DNA of 64,000 nucleotides from JACRLV01 sp045863555 (GTDB lineage Bacteria > Planctomycetota > Phycisphaerae > UBA1845 > Fen-1342). Below, piece after piece: positions 17,227 to 25,090 of the stretch. The stretch is taken from NCBI GenBank assembly GCA_045863555.1, contig BTUU01000002.1, forward strand, positions 356,278 to 420,277, given 5' to 3'. A program made the translations under genes and the position numbers. Each line of letters starts with the position of its first letter. Positions within the stretch are counted from its first letter, which is position 1. The notes beneath the pieces are model-generated. The model had not been told where the DNA came from and did no database searches. It saw only the letters and a program-made list of their open reading frames with translations.

Positions 17227-18852
17227 GTGCTGACGATTCTCGAGTTCGGTGTCTGGCTGCTCGGGCTCTGCGTCGGCAGCTTTCTGAACGTCGTCGTCTA
17301 TCGCCTTCCGCTCGGCCTTTCGATCGCCCGGCCGACCTGGTCCTTTTGTCCGCACTGCAACCACCAGCTGCGCGTTCGCGATAACGTGCCGCTGCTCGGA
17401 TGGCTGATTCTCCGCGGTCGCTGCCGCGACTGTGCCGCACCGATTTCCGCGCAGTACCCGTTCGTCGAAGCGCTCACCGGCCTCGTATTCGTCCTGGTCT
17501 TCCACTGGCTCTTCGTCGGCGTCGCCTGGCCCGTGGCCGCGGACGCCGCCTGGCCGCGCGATCTGCCCCTGGGCCTCGCCTGGCTCACGCTCGCCGCGTG
17601 TCTCGTCGCATGCTCGGCGATGGACATCGTCTCCTACCTGATCGACACGGGCGTGACGCTGTTCGCCGTAGTCGTCGGCGTCGTCGCCTTCGCGTTCTGG
17701 ACGCCGGCCGCGACGGCGGCGCTCGAACTCAGCCGACCGGCACTCGCGGCTGCGCTGGCCGCGGGCATCGTCTGCGTGCCGATGCTCGCGTGGATATTCC
17801 TTCGCACGCCGCACCTCGAACCTGGCGCGGCCGGCGACGGAGATGCATCGGCGACAGATTCTGCCGAGCCGCTTCCGAGCGTCGGCGACGCCGACCCGCC
17901 CGACGCGGGGAATCCCGCTCTCGAACAACCAACCGGGGATTCGCAGCAGCGCCCGCTGTCGTTCACGCTTGTCACGCTTGTCATTCTTGCATTCACGCTG
18001 CCTGTCTTCGGGCTCATCGCGGCCACGGCCCACTCGGAAGCGTATCGTCCGACTGCGGTCATCGACCCGACCGCACCGAATCTGGCGGAGACGGTCGCAT
18101 TCTGGTGCAGCCTCGCCGGGTTGATCGCAATTTTCGGCCTCATGGTCCTCTCCGCCGGCCAGCCTCGCGAGGCCGATGAGCGCCTGGCCGAGGAAATCGA
18201 GGATGAAGCGCCGGCCGCCCGGAAGACCTCGCTTTTTGAACTCCTGTGGCTCGGCCCGATGGTCATCGCCGCCGCGGCGGCGTGGATCGTCGTGGCGTAT
18301 GTCCCCGTGGCGGCCGCGTGGTTCGACGGCGTGTTGGAGTGGTCGCCGTTCGGTGGCCTTCGGCCGCTGGGGGGGGTCGCGTTCGCGGTCCATGGCGCGA
18401 TGGTCGCGGCGGCGGCCGGGTGGGGTGTGCGTCTCGTGTTCACGCTGGTTTTCGGCCGCGAGGCGTTCGGCGTTGGGGATATCTACATTCTCGCGGCGGC
18501 GGGGGCGTGTGCCGGCTGGGCGGTGGCGCTGCTGGGGTTCCTGCTGTCCGTCGGCGTCGCGCTTCTCGCTTGGCTCGCGAGCCTGACAGCGAAGCGCTCG
18601 GCGATGATCGCATTCGGTCCGCCGCTGGCGATCGGGTTTTTGCTCGCGCTCTGGCTGTTTCGGCCGCTCGCCGGCTTCTTCGCCCGCGTTGCCGAGGAGT
18701 ACGAGCCGCTCTGGCGCTCGTCGCCGCTGATGCTCATCGGGTTCTTCGTCCTCGCGTCGGTCTTCGCGGTGCTGGTGAGCCGGATGCTTCGGCGGTTGAT
18801 CGAGCCGGGTGACAATTCGGGCGACGATCCGCCGGAGGCCGCCAAGATGTAA
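17227..18852 (+). CDS. pilD: Prepilin peptidase (A24 family) with an unusually long central insertion
   Basis: This membrane aspartic protease cleaves and methylates type IV prepilin-like leader peptides. The N-terminal A24_N domain is complete: GSFLNVVVYRLP, the CPHC and CRDC zinc-binding pairs (Cys41, 44, 66, 69) and NVPLLGWLILRGRC. The catalytic aspartates are Asp133 (AMDIVSYLID) and Asp418 (GVGD). In standard enzymes these lie about 60 residues apart. Here about 280 residues separate them, which explains the length of 541 residues against the usual 250-300. The insertion holds membrane segments and an acidic, Pro-rich soluble stretch. Start codon is GTG. Its likely substrates include the prepilins at 36962 and 38714. 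Confidence 0.88.
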   Translation: MLTILEFGVWLLGLCVGSFLNVVVYRLPLGLSIARPTWSFCPHCNHQLRVRDNVPLLGWLILRGRCRDCAAPISAQYPFVEALTGLVFVLVFHWLFVGVAWPVAADAAWPRDLPLGLAWLTLAACLVACSAMDIVSYLIDTGVTLFAVVVGVVAFAFWTPAATAALELSRPALAAALAAGIVCVPMLAWIFLRTPHLEPGAAGDGDASATDSAEPLPSVGDADPPDAGNPALEQPTGDSQQRPLSFTLVTLVILAFTLPVFGLIAATAHSEAYRPTAVIDPTAPNLAETVAFWCSLAGLIAIFGLMVLSAGQPREADERLAEEIEDEAPAARKTSLFELLWLGPMVIAAAAAWIVVAYVPVAAAWFDGVLEWSPFGGLRPLGGVAFAVHGAMVAAAAGWGVRLVFTLVFGREAFGVGDIYILAAAGACAGWAVALLGFLLSVGVALLAWLASLTAKRSAMIAFGPPLAIGFLLALWLFRPLAGFFARVAEEYEPLWRSSPLMLIGFFVLASVFAVLVSRMLRRLIEPGDNSGDDPPEAAKM

Positions 18853-18881
18853 TCGCGCAGTGACGCCGCGTCGCAAACGGG

Positions 18882-21047
18882 CTACTTCACCGGCTTGACG
18901 GCGATGTAGTCGAGGCCGATCGCGTCGCCCGGCGTCACGCCCATGCCGGAGACCTCCGGCTGCGGCCGCATCTTGATCTCGATCGCGTGCTCGCCCGCCG
19001 TCAGTGCCAGCCTCTTCGTCACGAACTCCCGGGCGAGCGTGCGGACCGGTACGAACAGCTTGAGGCTCGTCGCGTCATCCGAGAACACGATTGGATTCCC
19101 GTCGATCGTCACATCAGCGACGGCTGACGTCGGCGTCCGAGCGCACGCGAGGTAAAGCTCGTAATTGCCGTCTTTCTCGATCGGCAGGCGCAGCTTCACC
19201 GGCCCTTTCGAACCGTCGAACTTCACGTGCTTCCCGCCCGACCAGAGCGGGCCGGCCTCGAACGCCGGCGATAGACCCGCGGGCAGGAGCGTCTCGATCT
19301 CGTGAAACACCGCACCTTTCAGCATGAATTCCGGCGCGGGCACGAGATTCGCGGCCAGTTCGAGATGCCGCAGGTCCGCGTCCTGGATCGCGACGTGGTC
19401 GTCGTACGTGCCCGGCCGGGCGTAGTAGTAGCTGATCCGCGCATAGGACATGCCCGGCACGCGCGTGTGCGGGAAGAGCTCCATGAAGAACGCGATGCGC
19501 TCGTTGAACGGGATGTCGTCGAGGATGTGCCAGCGGACGTTGGAGACGAACCCGCGATTGCCGTAGCCGTCGTTGCGCGGCTGGGCGCAGTAGGCCGTCT
19601 GGAAGATATCGGGCAGCGACCAGGCGTAATTGAAATAGTCCTCCGAGCCGGTGCCGAACGTCGAGGGCACGCGGTCGCCGTCGACGAAGATCTTCTCGTC
19701 GCCCTCACCCCACCAATTGCCCCAGGAGGTCGACAGCCGGCAGGGGTTGAGCAGCATGACCGCAGTGCCGACATACCGGCCCTGCCCGCCGGCGATCAGG
19801 AACGGCAGATCCTGCGGCTGATCGTGCGAGCCGACGAGGTCGTGATCGACGCGCCAGTGGGCCCGGAAGTGCATGGAGCGATCGGTCCATTCATATGGCG
19901 CAACACGGGCTTCGCCGGTGATGCGCACCTCCTGTTCGCCGCGATTCTCGACGACGATCCGCAACGACTCGCGAAAGGGCATGATGAATCGGCAGGTCAT
20001 CCGGCCCGACGCATCTACTGACATCGGCAGCGAGTCGTAGGGGTTGGTCCCCGGCGCAGCACCGAAGAAATCACCGATCGGCGTCTGAACGTCGCCCCAT
20101 TTCTGACCCTCGGTATGCATGTGGAGTATGGTTTGTCGAAGCGCGCGATCCATGTCGGCGGCCACAACCTGTAACTCGAGTTGCTCGATCGCGCGCGGGC
20201 CGGCGAGCTTCAGGACTTCGGCAGAGCTATTTCCCGCGAGCGTCGACGAGATAGGCGCCGCTTCGATTTCTTTCATCGCCGTCGCATGCACGCGAAGCAT
20301 GCGCTTGAAACCGGGAATCGCATCCGGCGGTGACATGTCGGGCTCTTCCGCTACGTCACCGGAGAACATTCTGCTGAGCCCTCTCGTGAGCCTCAACGCC
20401 AGCCCCAGCGGAATGTAGCCATCAACTTGCGTGCCCGGTTCATACGCGCGCACGGTCACATGATAGAAATGCGGGTCCTTGAGATTCCCGACCCAGGTAA
20501 TACGGCACCGTTCGGAAAAGGGAATCGGTGCGTACGCGGCGTACATTTGTTTTTCAAGATCCTCGGCAAGCAATCTCTCGCGCAGTCCGATTTGGCGATC
20601 AACTGCCGTGTGGGGCGCGGTGAGAAAATCGGCCGCCGGCCCTGTGTACAGACGTCCGCCGTCGATCTCGACCCGGAGTTCGCCGTGGATTGCGGCAGTC
20701 CAGGTGCGGACGATAGCGCCGGGGCCCTTCACGTCGCAGATCAGGTACTCGCCGACGCCGCTCGGGCCGGGGCGCTGGAGGACGGCTTCGAAGCCCGGGA
20801 TCGGCTCGCCGCCGAAGCCGTCCGAATTCTCGAACCAGCCTGCTCCGCCCGGCACGCAGCTCCGCCGATCAAAGGACGAGAACTGTATCACATTGTAGTG
20901 GGGCAACGGCAATTCGGCGAGCCGACGCAAGTCGTACATATCGCCGACAAGGTCGTACGTGTTGATGCGGTTGACTGGGTGGGGTGCGCATCCGCAGATG
21001 AGGAGCAGTGCGGCGAGGGGCAGGGAAGCAGCGGTGAGTCGGGGCAT
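18882..21047 (-). CDS. DUF2961-domain lipoprotein
   Basis: The 721-residue product begins with a lipoprotein signal (SLPLAALLLICGC, lipidated Cys about residue 20). It contains the DUF2961 domain, recognisable by PHYNVIQFSSFDRRS, GPGAIVRTWTA, FVDGDRVPSTFGTGSEDYFNYAW and NRGFVSNVRWHILDDIPF. DUF2961 proteins are jelly-roll proteins, and some members are glycoside hydrolases such as difructose-anhydride-forming enzymes. Its C-terminal 150 residues look like a beta-sandwich sugar-binding module (KFDGSKGPVKLRLPIEKDGNYELYL). The ATG at 21047 is preceded by GGAGG. An extracellular role in polysaccharide use is likely but unproven. Confidence 0.8.
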   Translation of the reverse strand: MPRLTAASLPLAALLLICGCAPHPVNRINTYDLVGDMYDLRRLAELPLPHYNVIQFSSFDRRSCVPGGAGWFENSDGFGGEPIPGFEAVLQRPGPSGVGEYLICDVKGPGAIVRTWTAAIHGELRVEIDGGRLYTGPAADFLTAPHTAVDRQIGLRERLLAEDLEKQMYAAYAPIPFSERCRITWVGNLKDPHFYHVTVRAYEPGTQVDGYIPLGLALRLTRGLSRMFSGDVAEEPDMSPPDAIPGFKRMLRVHATAMKEIEAAPISSTLAGNSSAEVLKLAGPRAIEQLELQVVAADMDRALRQTILHMHTEGQKWGDVQTPIGDFFGAAPGTNPYDSLPMSVDASGRMTCRFIMPFRESLRIVVENRGEQEVRITGEARVAPYEWTDRSMHFRAHWRVDHDLVGSHDQPQDLPFLIAGGQGRYVGTAVMLLNPCRLSTSWGNWWGEGDEKIFVDGDRVPSTFGTGSEDYFNYAWSLPDIFQTAYCAQPRNDGYGNRGFVSNVRWHILDDIPFNERIAFFMELFPHTRVPGMSYARISYYYARPGTYDDHVAIQDADLRHLELAANLVPAPEFMLKGAVFHEIETLLPAGLSPAFEAGPLWSGGKHVKFDGSKGPVKLRLPIEKDGNYELYLACARTPTSAVADVTIDGNPIVFSDDATSLKLFVPVRTLAREFVTKRLALTAGEHAIEIKMRPQPEVSGMGVTPGDAIGLDYIAVKPVK

Positions 21048-21123
21048 GACACCTCCAGGTGGGTGAGTGTCGATGACGGATCGAATCGAATCGTACTGAT
21101 CCGCCCGCGATCGGGCGAGCCCA

Positions 21124-21879
21124 TCATGACTCCCCGACAAACGTGCCGATGTGTTCGCCCAGCACGACGCGGCGCATCGTCCCCGGCGTGAAGAGGTTGA
21201 AGACCGCGATCGGCACGTGATGCTGCTGGCACACATCGATCGCGCTCACGTCCATGACCTTCAGCCGGCCATCGATGACCTGGTTGTAGGTCACGCGGTC
21301 GTAGAGCTTGGCCGTCGGGTCTTTCTTCGGGTCAGCGCTGTAGACGCCGTCGACCTTCGTAGCCTTCAGCAGGACATTCGCCTGGAGCTCTGCCGCCCGC
21401 AGCGCCGCGCAGGAATCCGTCGTGACGTGCGGATTGCCGGTCCCGGCCGCGAGGATGACGATTCGTTTCTTCTCCAGATGGCGAATGGCCCGGCGGCGGA
21501 TGAAGGGCTCGCAGACGCGCGAGATCGACAGGGCGCTCTGGACGCGCGTCGCGTGGCCGCGGCGTTCGACCGCTTCCTGAAGCGCGAGGGCGTTCAGCAC
21601 GGTTGCGAGCATGCCCATGTAGTCGGCCGTGGCGACGTCGATGCCCAGTTCGCGGGAGAAATTCGCGCCGCGGAGGAAGTTGCCGCCGCCGACGACCACG
21701 GCGACCTGCACGCCGAGATCGACGACATCGCAGATCTCGGTCGCGACGCGATCGAGCGGGGCCCGCTGCACGCCGAATTCGCCGGGTTCGCAGAACCCTT
21801 CGCCGGAGATCTTGAGCAGGACGCGTTTATAGACCGGTTTCGACGTCATGGCGGCGGGGCTCGCCTGGGCGGTGGACAT
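21124..21879 (-). CDS. pyrH: UMP kinase (uridylate kinase)
   Basis: The 251-residue amino-acid-kinase-family enzyme phosphorylates UMP to UDP. Motifs include KRVLLKISGEGF (residues 18-29), VAVVVGGGNFLRG (about 58), DYMGMLATVLNALALQ (about 88), ILAAGTGNPHVTTDSCAALRA (about 146), KATKVDGVYSADPK and LKVMDVSAI. The first ATG (21879) is used; an ATG at codon 11 is an alternative. A TATCAT sequence ends only about 8 nt upstream, so the leader may be very short. It is not next to rpsB, tsf or frr as in many bacteria. Confidence 0.93.
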   Translation of the reverse strand: MSTAQASPAAMTSKPVYKRVLLKISGEGFCEPGEFGVQRAPLDRVATEICDVVDLGVQVAVVVGGGNFLRGANFSRELGIDVATADYMGMLATVLNALALQEAVERRGHATRVQSALSISRVCEPFIRRRAIRHLEKKRIVILAAGTGNPHVTTDSCAALRAAELQANVLLKATKVDGVYSADPKKDPTAKLYDRVTYNQVIDGRLKVMDVSAIDVCQQHHVPIAVFNLFTPGTMRRVVLGEHIGTFVGES

Positions 21880-21934
21880 GTCGCGGATGATAGCGGCAAG
21901 CCGCGCACCGGGGGTAGGCCGTCAGAAATCGACG

Positions 21935-21975
21935 CGTGAAAACGTGAAAACGTGATAACGTGATAACGTGAAAAC
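21935..21975. repeat. 8-nt repeat (CGTGAAAA/CGTGATAA)n
   Basis: Five consecutive 8-nt units read CGTGAAAA, CGTGAAAA, CGTGATAA, CGTGATAA, CGTGAAAA. Shorter or inverted relatives occur at about 22114-22137, 22814-22848 and 46450-46482, so this is a dispersed low-complexity family rather than a single site. Confidence 0.8.
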
Positions 21976-21995
21976 AGGCGCGGCGGTGAGCGGGG

Positions 21996-22076
21996 GAGGG
22001 AACAAGGGAACAAGGGAACAAGGGGACAAGGGGACAAGGGGGCGGTGGGAAGGTGGGAACGTGGGAAGGTGGGAAC
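21996..22076. repeat. GGGAACAA/GGGGACAA and GTGGGAAG tandem repeats
   Basis: A run of AAGGGAAC and AAGGGGAC units passes into GTGGGAAG/GTGGGAAC units. Inverted relatives appear at 42749-42832 and inside dnaE at 52990-53120, showing that the family is dispersed in this genome. Confidence 0.8.
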
Positions 22077-22250
22077 GGGATCAGAACCCGCTGCGCCAGC
22101 AGGCGGTTTGCTACGTGTGAAAACGTGAAAACGGGCGCGGCGGTGGGAAGTGAGAACGTGGGAAGGTGGGAAGGGGATCGGAACCCGCTGCGGTCTCCAT
22201 CTTCGCCCGCCATGGCGCGACTCTTCGCCCGGCAGGGCGCACGATCGTTG

Positions 22251-22270
22251 CCAGTGACTTCAGTCACTGG
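22251..22270. repeat. Perfect 9-bp palindromic hairpin
   Basis: CCAGTGACT and AGTCACTGG form a perfect inverted repeat with a 2-nt centre. It stands within the gene-free block and is not followed by a T run, so it is more likely a repeat element than a terminator. Confidence 0.6.
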
Positions 22271-22444
22271 ATGGCAGCCTCCTTTTGTTCCCCGCCCGGA
22301 GGGCGGACGAGGTTTGCCAGTCCGCGCGCACGATGTCCGGCGATCTGCACCCCGTGCATCGGCGACGCGGCCCGGTCGCGTGAATAGCGCGTCCGGAAAA
22401 TCATCGAAAACAAGCCCCGCAGCCCCGGCGACGGCGTCCGTAGA

Positions 22445-22696
22445 CGCGTCGACGAAGCATGTGCGCCCGCGCGCGAAGACCGTGCGGCCGCGCACAAACG
22501 TCGCGCAGCCCCGCGCGAGGGTTTTACAGCCCTGCGCGAAGCTCGCGCAGCCCTGCGCAAGGGTTTCACAGCCCCGCGCGACGACCGTACGGGGCTGAAC
22601 AAGTCGCGCGCAGGGCTGAACAAAGCGCGTGAAGGGCTGTATAAAGACCGTGCGTGGGTGAACAGGGAGCGTGCGCTGCGGAACGAGAGGCGTGCG
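22445..22696. repeat. Imperfect 21-bp tandem repeat array (about 12 units)
   Basis: From 22466 the sequence divides into eleven consecutive 21-nt units, with a weaker unit before them at 22445. Typical units read GCCCTGCGCGAAGCTCGCGC(A) and GGGCTGAACAAAGCGCGTGA(A). On the plus strand one frame stays open through all units and gives a heptad pattern (ALREARA, ALRKGFT, GLNKSRA, GLNKARE, GLYKDRA, WVNRERA). No ATG, GTG or TTG exists in this frame between the stop at 22385 and the GTG at 22658, near the array end. It may be a decayed coding repeat or a non-coding array. Confidence 0.75.
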
Positions 22697-22813
22697 AAGG
22701 CGGGAAAAAGATGCCGCGTGCGGCAGCGCAGAAGACGCGTGTCCGCGCTTCGGGGCGTCCCGCGTGAACGGCATGCTTACGCGGAGTACCGCGAAAGCAT
22801 GCCACCCGCCCGC

Positions 22814-22848
22814 GTTTTCACGTTATCACGTTTTCACATTTTCACGCG
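22814..22848. repeat. Inverted copy of the GTGAAAAC-type repeat
   Basis: GTTTTCACGTTATCACG followed by TTTTCACATTTTCACG is the reverse complement of the repeat at 21935-21975. It flanks the other side of the 1 kb gene-free block, so the block is bounded by inverted copies. Confidence 0.7.
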
Positions 22849-22871
22849 TCGACCGGCGGCGAGCGCCCCGC

Positions 22872-23988
22872 TCACGCCCCCGGCTTCTTCAGCCGCGTTC
22901 GCAGCCACGCGTCGATGAACGGCTGCACCTCTCCGTCGAGGACGCGCTGCGTGTCGCCGATCGCGAGGCCGGTGCGGTGGTCCTTCACGTGGATCGTCGA
23001 GCCGTGGAGGACGTAGCTGCGGATCTGGTTGCCCCAGGCGATCTCGCCCTTGTCGCTGTAGAGCTTCGCCAGTTCCGCGTCGCGCTTCGCCTGTTCCATC
23101 TGCTCCAGCTTCGACTGGATGAGCGCGATCGCCATGCGTTTGTTCTGCTGCTGGCTGCGCTCGACGACGCATTCGACCGTGATGCCCGTGGGGATGTGCC
23201 GGATGCGCACGGCCGACGCGACCTTGTTCACGTTCTGGCCGCCCGCGCCGCTCGCCCGGCGGAACGTGACGATGTCGAGGTCCTTCTCTGGCAGCTCGAT
23301 CTGCGCGTCTTCGAACTCCGGCAGCACATCCACGCCGACGAACGACGTCTGCCGCTTGCCCTGCGCGTTATATGGGCTGATGCGCACCAGCCGGTGAACG
23401 CCCGCCTCGCAGGAGAGATAGCCGTAGGCATAGGGTCCGTTGACCCGCAGCGTCACCGACTGGATGCCGGCCTCTTCGCCGTCGTTGCGGTCGACTTCCT
23501 CCGCCGCGTAGCCCGCGCGTTCGAAGTACATGATGTACATGCGCAACAGCATCTCGGCGAAGTCGCACGACTCGACGCCGCCCGCGCCCGCCTGGATGCT
23601 GAAGAAGCACGGCAGGGCGTCGTTCTTGCCGCTGAGCAGCGTCAGCAGCTCGACCTTGTCCGTCCGCGCCGCGATCGTCTCGATCTCGGCCTCGACCTCG
23701 CGCCGCGCCGCTTCGTCGCCCTGCTCTTCGGCGAGTTCCACGAGCAGGGGGGCCTCGTCGCACCGCTTGACCAGGTCCTGCACCGGCTCGACCTGGGCGC
23801 GGAGCGCCTTCAGCTCCTGCACGACCTTCTGAGCATTCTCCTGAATGTCCCAGAAACCCGGCGCGGCCATCTTGTCATTGAGTTCGGCGATCCGCTGCTG
23901 TTTGGCGGGCAGGTCAAAGAGAGTCCCGGATCGCGTGGATGCGGGCCGTGAGAGAATCGAGCGTTCCGTGCAGGTCTTCGATCGGCAT
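22872..23988 (-). CDS. prfB: Peptide chain release factor 2, expressed by programmed +1 frameshift
   Basis: RF2 recognises UGA and UAA stop codons and triggers peptide release. The ATG at 23988, with GAGGAG 7 nt upstream, opens a 24-codon frame (MPIEDLHGTLDS...) that ends at an in-frame TGA (23914-23916). The slippery sequence CTTTGAC (23913-23919) is the classic RF2 site. A +1 shift at CTT continues into DLPAKQQRIAELNDKMAAPGFW and the rest of RF2, about 371 residues. The GGQ motif lies in RRASGAGGQNVNKV, and the stop-codon recognition region (SPYNAQGKRQTSF) is of RF2 type, close to SPF. Low RF2 levels should raise its own translation. The GGGA before the slip site is a weak stimulator. Confidence 0.93.
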
Positions 23989-24089
23989 TTCAACTCCTCA
24001 GGTTCGGCAAGAGGATAGTCGGGCGATCACTGACCGTAAACGGTGGGGCGACGCTGCGCGATTTTCGGCGGCCGCCGATCCCCTGCCGC

Positions 24090-24500
24090 TCATTCTGCGG
24101 GTTTCAGCGAGATCGGCGATGGGACTTCGTCACCGAGGTCCATCAGCTTGAGAGCGGAATTCTCGATCGGATACAGGTTTCGCCCCAGAACATCGACTTC
24201 GATCCGATCTGCGGGAATCCACTTCGAATGGTCCGCCATGTATCGCACAGTGCGCGAGAGGTTGTACAGCGGGAGGAAATGCTGGTTGATCTTCTTGTAG
24301 CGGTTCGTCTTCATGAGAATCAGATTCCGCGTCTCGTGATTCGTCGGGAAATTGCCCTCGCATTCGAGAAGGGCGTCGACGATCTGGAGGGCGGCGTAGA
24401 AGGCGACTGTAACAATCCAGTCGGGAAACTCGCGATCAATCAAGGCGATGAGCTTACGGTTGTGCTTCCACTGAACGAGGTGCTTCGATTGGCTCGCCAT
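24090..24500 (-). CDS. HEPN-like protein
   Basis: The 136-residue protein looks all-helical, with a WIVTVAFYAALQIVDALLE helix and a later SRTVRYMADHSKW stretch. The R-x4-H pattern (RYMADH) is the catalytic signature of HEPN RNase domains, and the first helix is typical of that fold. The ATG at 24500 has AGGA 8 nt upstream; a GTG at 24521 is an alternative. Its start overlaps the end of the upstream gene by about 47 nt. HEPN proteins are frequent toxins or defence effectors, usually paired with a partner. Base composition is less GC-rich than the housekeeping genes. Assignment is by eye only. Confidence 0.5.
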   Translation of the reverse strand: MASQSKHLVQWKHNRKLIALIDREFPDWIVTVAFYAALQIVDALLECEGNFPTNHETRNLILMKTNRYKKINQHFLPLYNLSRTVRYMADHSKWIPADRIEVDVLGRNLYPIENSALKLMDLGDEVPSPISLKPAE

Positions 24501-24924
24501 AGACCGTCCTGCCTGTTTCACGGCTTACAAATCGAAAACGCTCGTCCCAGGGGATCTGGTGCAGCTCGACGAGCCCGACGTTGAAATCACGAACGACTTC
24601 GGAATTCAGCTCCGCCAACCGGTCGGCCAGGTCGAAATCAAACTGATCGGCCCTGGGAACGAAGAAGATCGTCAGGTTCGACGATTCGGGCGAAAAGAAG
24701 CAGGAGCGAACAAGGTCCTTGTGCTCTTTCGACCAATCGCGGGCGCGCTGGATTACGCCGCGGGCCTCTTTCATCCAGAGGTCGACTCCGATGCCCAGGC
24801 GACATGCCGCGATCACCTGCCGCCCGGTGCGCATGAAGAGATCGTTGTCCTCCGGGTGGAGCAGGAAGTTCTGATCGCTCTCCGGAATCCGCACGGCCTC
24901 GGCGTGTTTTCGGGGGTTTGCCAT
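24454..24924 (-). CDS. Hypothetical partner of the HEPN-like protein
   Basis: The 156-residue protein (MANPRKHAEAVRIPESD...) matches no family recognised here. It appears to have a helical N-terminal half (GVDLWMKEARGVIQRARDW) and an alternating beta/alpha region (LTIFFVPRADQFDFDLADRL, then AELNSEVVRDF). The ATG at 24924 is preferred because a GAGG site precedes it; the ATG at 24948 has none. It overlaps the HEPN-like gene by about 47 nt, so the two are translationally coupled. The order, sizes and overlap resemble a toxin-antitoxin or two-gene defence unit, which is an inference. Confidence 0.5.
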   Translation of the reverse strand: MANPRKHAEAVRIPESDQNFLLHPEDNDLFMRTGRQVIAACRLGIGVDLWMKEARGVIQRARDWSKEHKDLVRSCFFSPESSNLTIFFVPRADQFDFDLADRLAELNSEVVRDFNVGLVELHQIPWDERFRFVSRETGRTVYGEPIEAPRSVEAQP

Positions 24925-25015
24925 GTACACCACCCTCGCACCGCTCATCTGTCGATAGGGACTTGCCCACTCCAGATAGATGATACAGCGTTTCGTGAGT
25001 TCCTTCTACGCCGAA

Positions 25016-25045
25016 TTGGAAACCCCCGCAGAGCGCGGCTATCAT
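25016..25045 (+). promoter_or_regulatory. Candidate sigma-70-type promoter of the 25-29.5 kb operon
   Basis: TTGGAA (25016-25021) and TATCAT (25040-25045) are separated by 18 nt and lie 46 nt upstream of the first gene of the operon. Both boxes are close to the consensus and no better pair is seen nearby. Confidence 0.4.
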
Positions 25046-25090
25046 CGTTTCCGCACATTGCATCCAGTAGACCGGTTTTGAGGCGCATCC

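Larger units (their letters stand above)
21880..22871. other. Gene-free repeat-rich region
   Basis: This 992-nt stretch between pyrH and prfB holds no gene that can be supported. Long open frames exist on both strands but are made of low-complexity repeats. It contains GTGAAAAC-type 8-nt repeats, GGGAACAAGG/GGGGACAAGG and GTGGGAAGG repeats, a 20-nt palindrome (22251-22270) and a 21-bp tandem array, which are listed separately. Confidence 0.7.

Noticed and set aside
22445..22696. CRISPR array
   Set aside because: Units are contiguous 21-nt imperfect repeats with no unique spacers, and no cas gene is near.
21827..22774. Long open frame on the minus strand over the repeat block (315 codons)
   Set aside because: Its content is translated low-complexity repeats (LVPLFPCSLVP, RGCETLAQGCA); it overlaps pyrH and has no ribosome site or family match.
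21880..22871. Insertion sequence or prophage remnant
   Set aside because: No transposase, integrase or phage protein fragment is readable in any frame; only short repeats are present.
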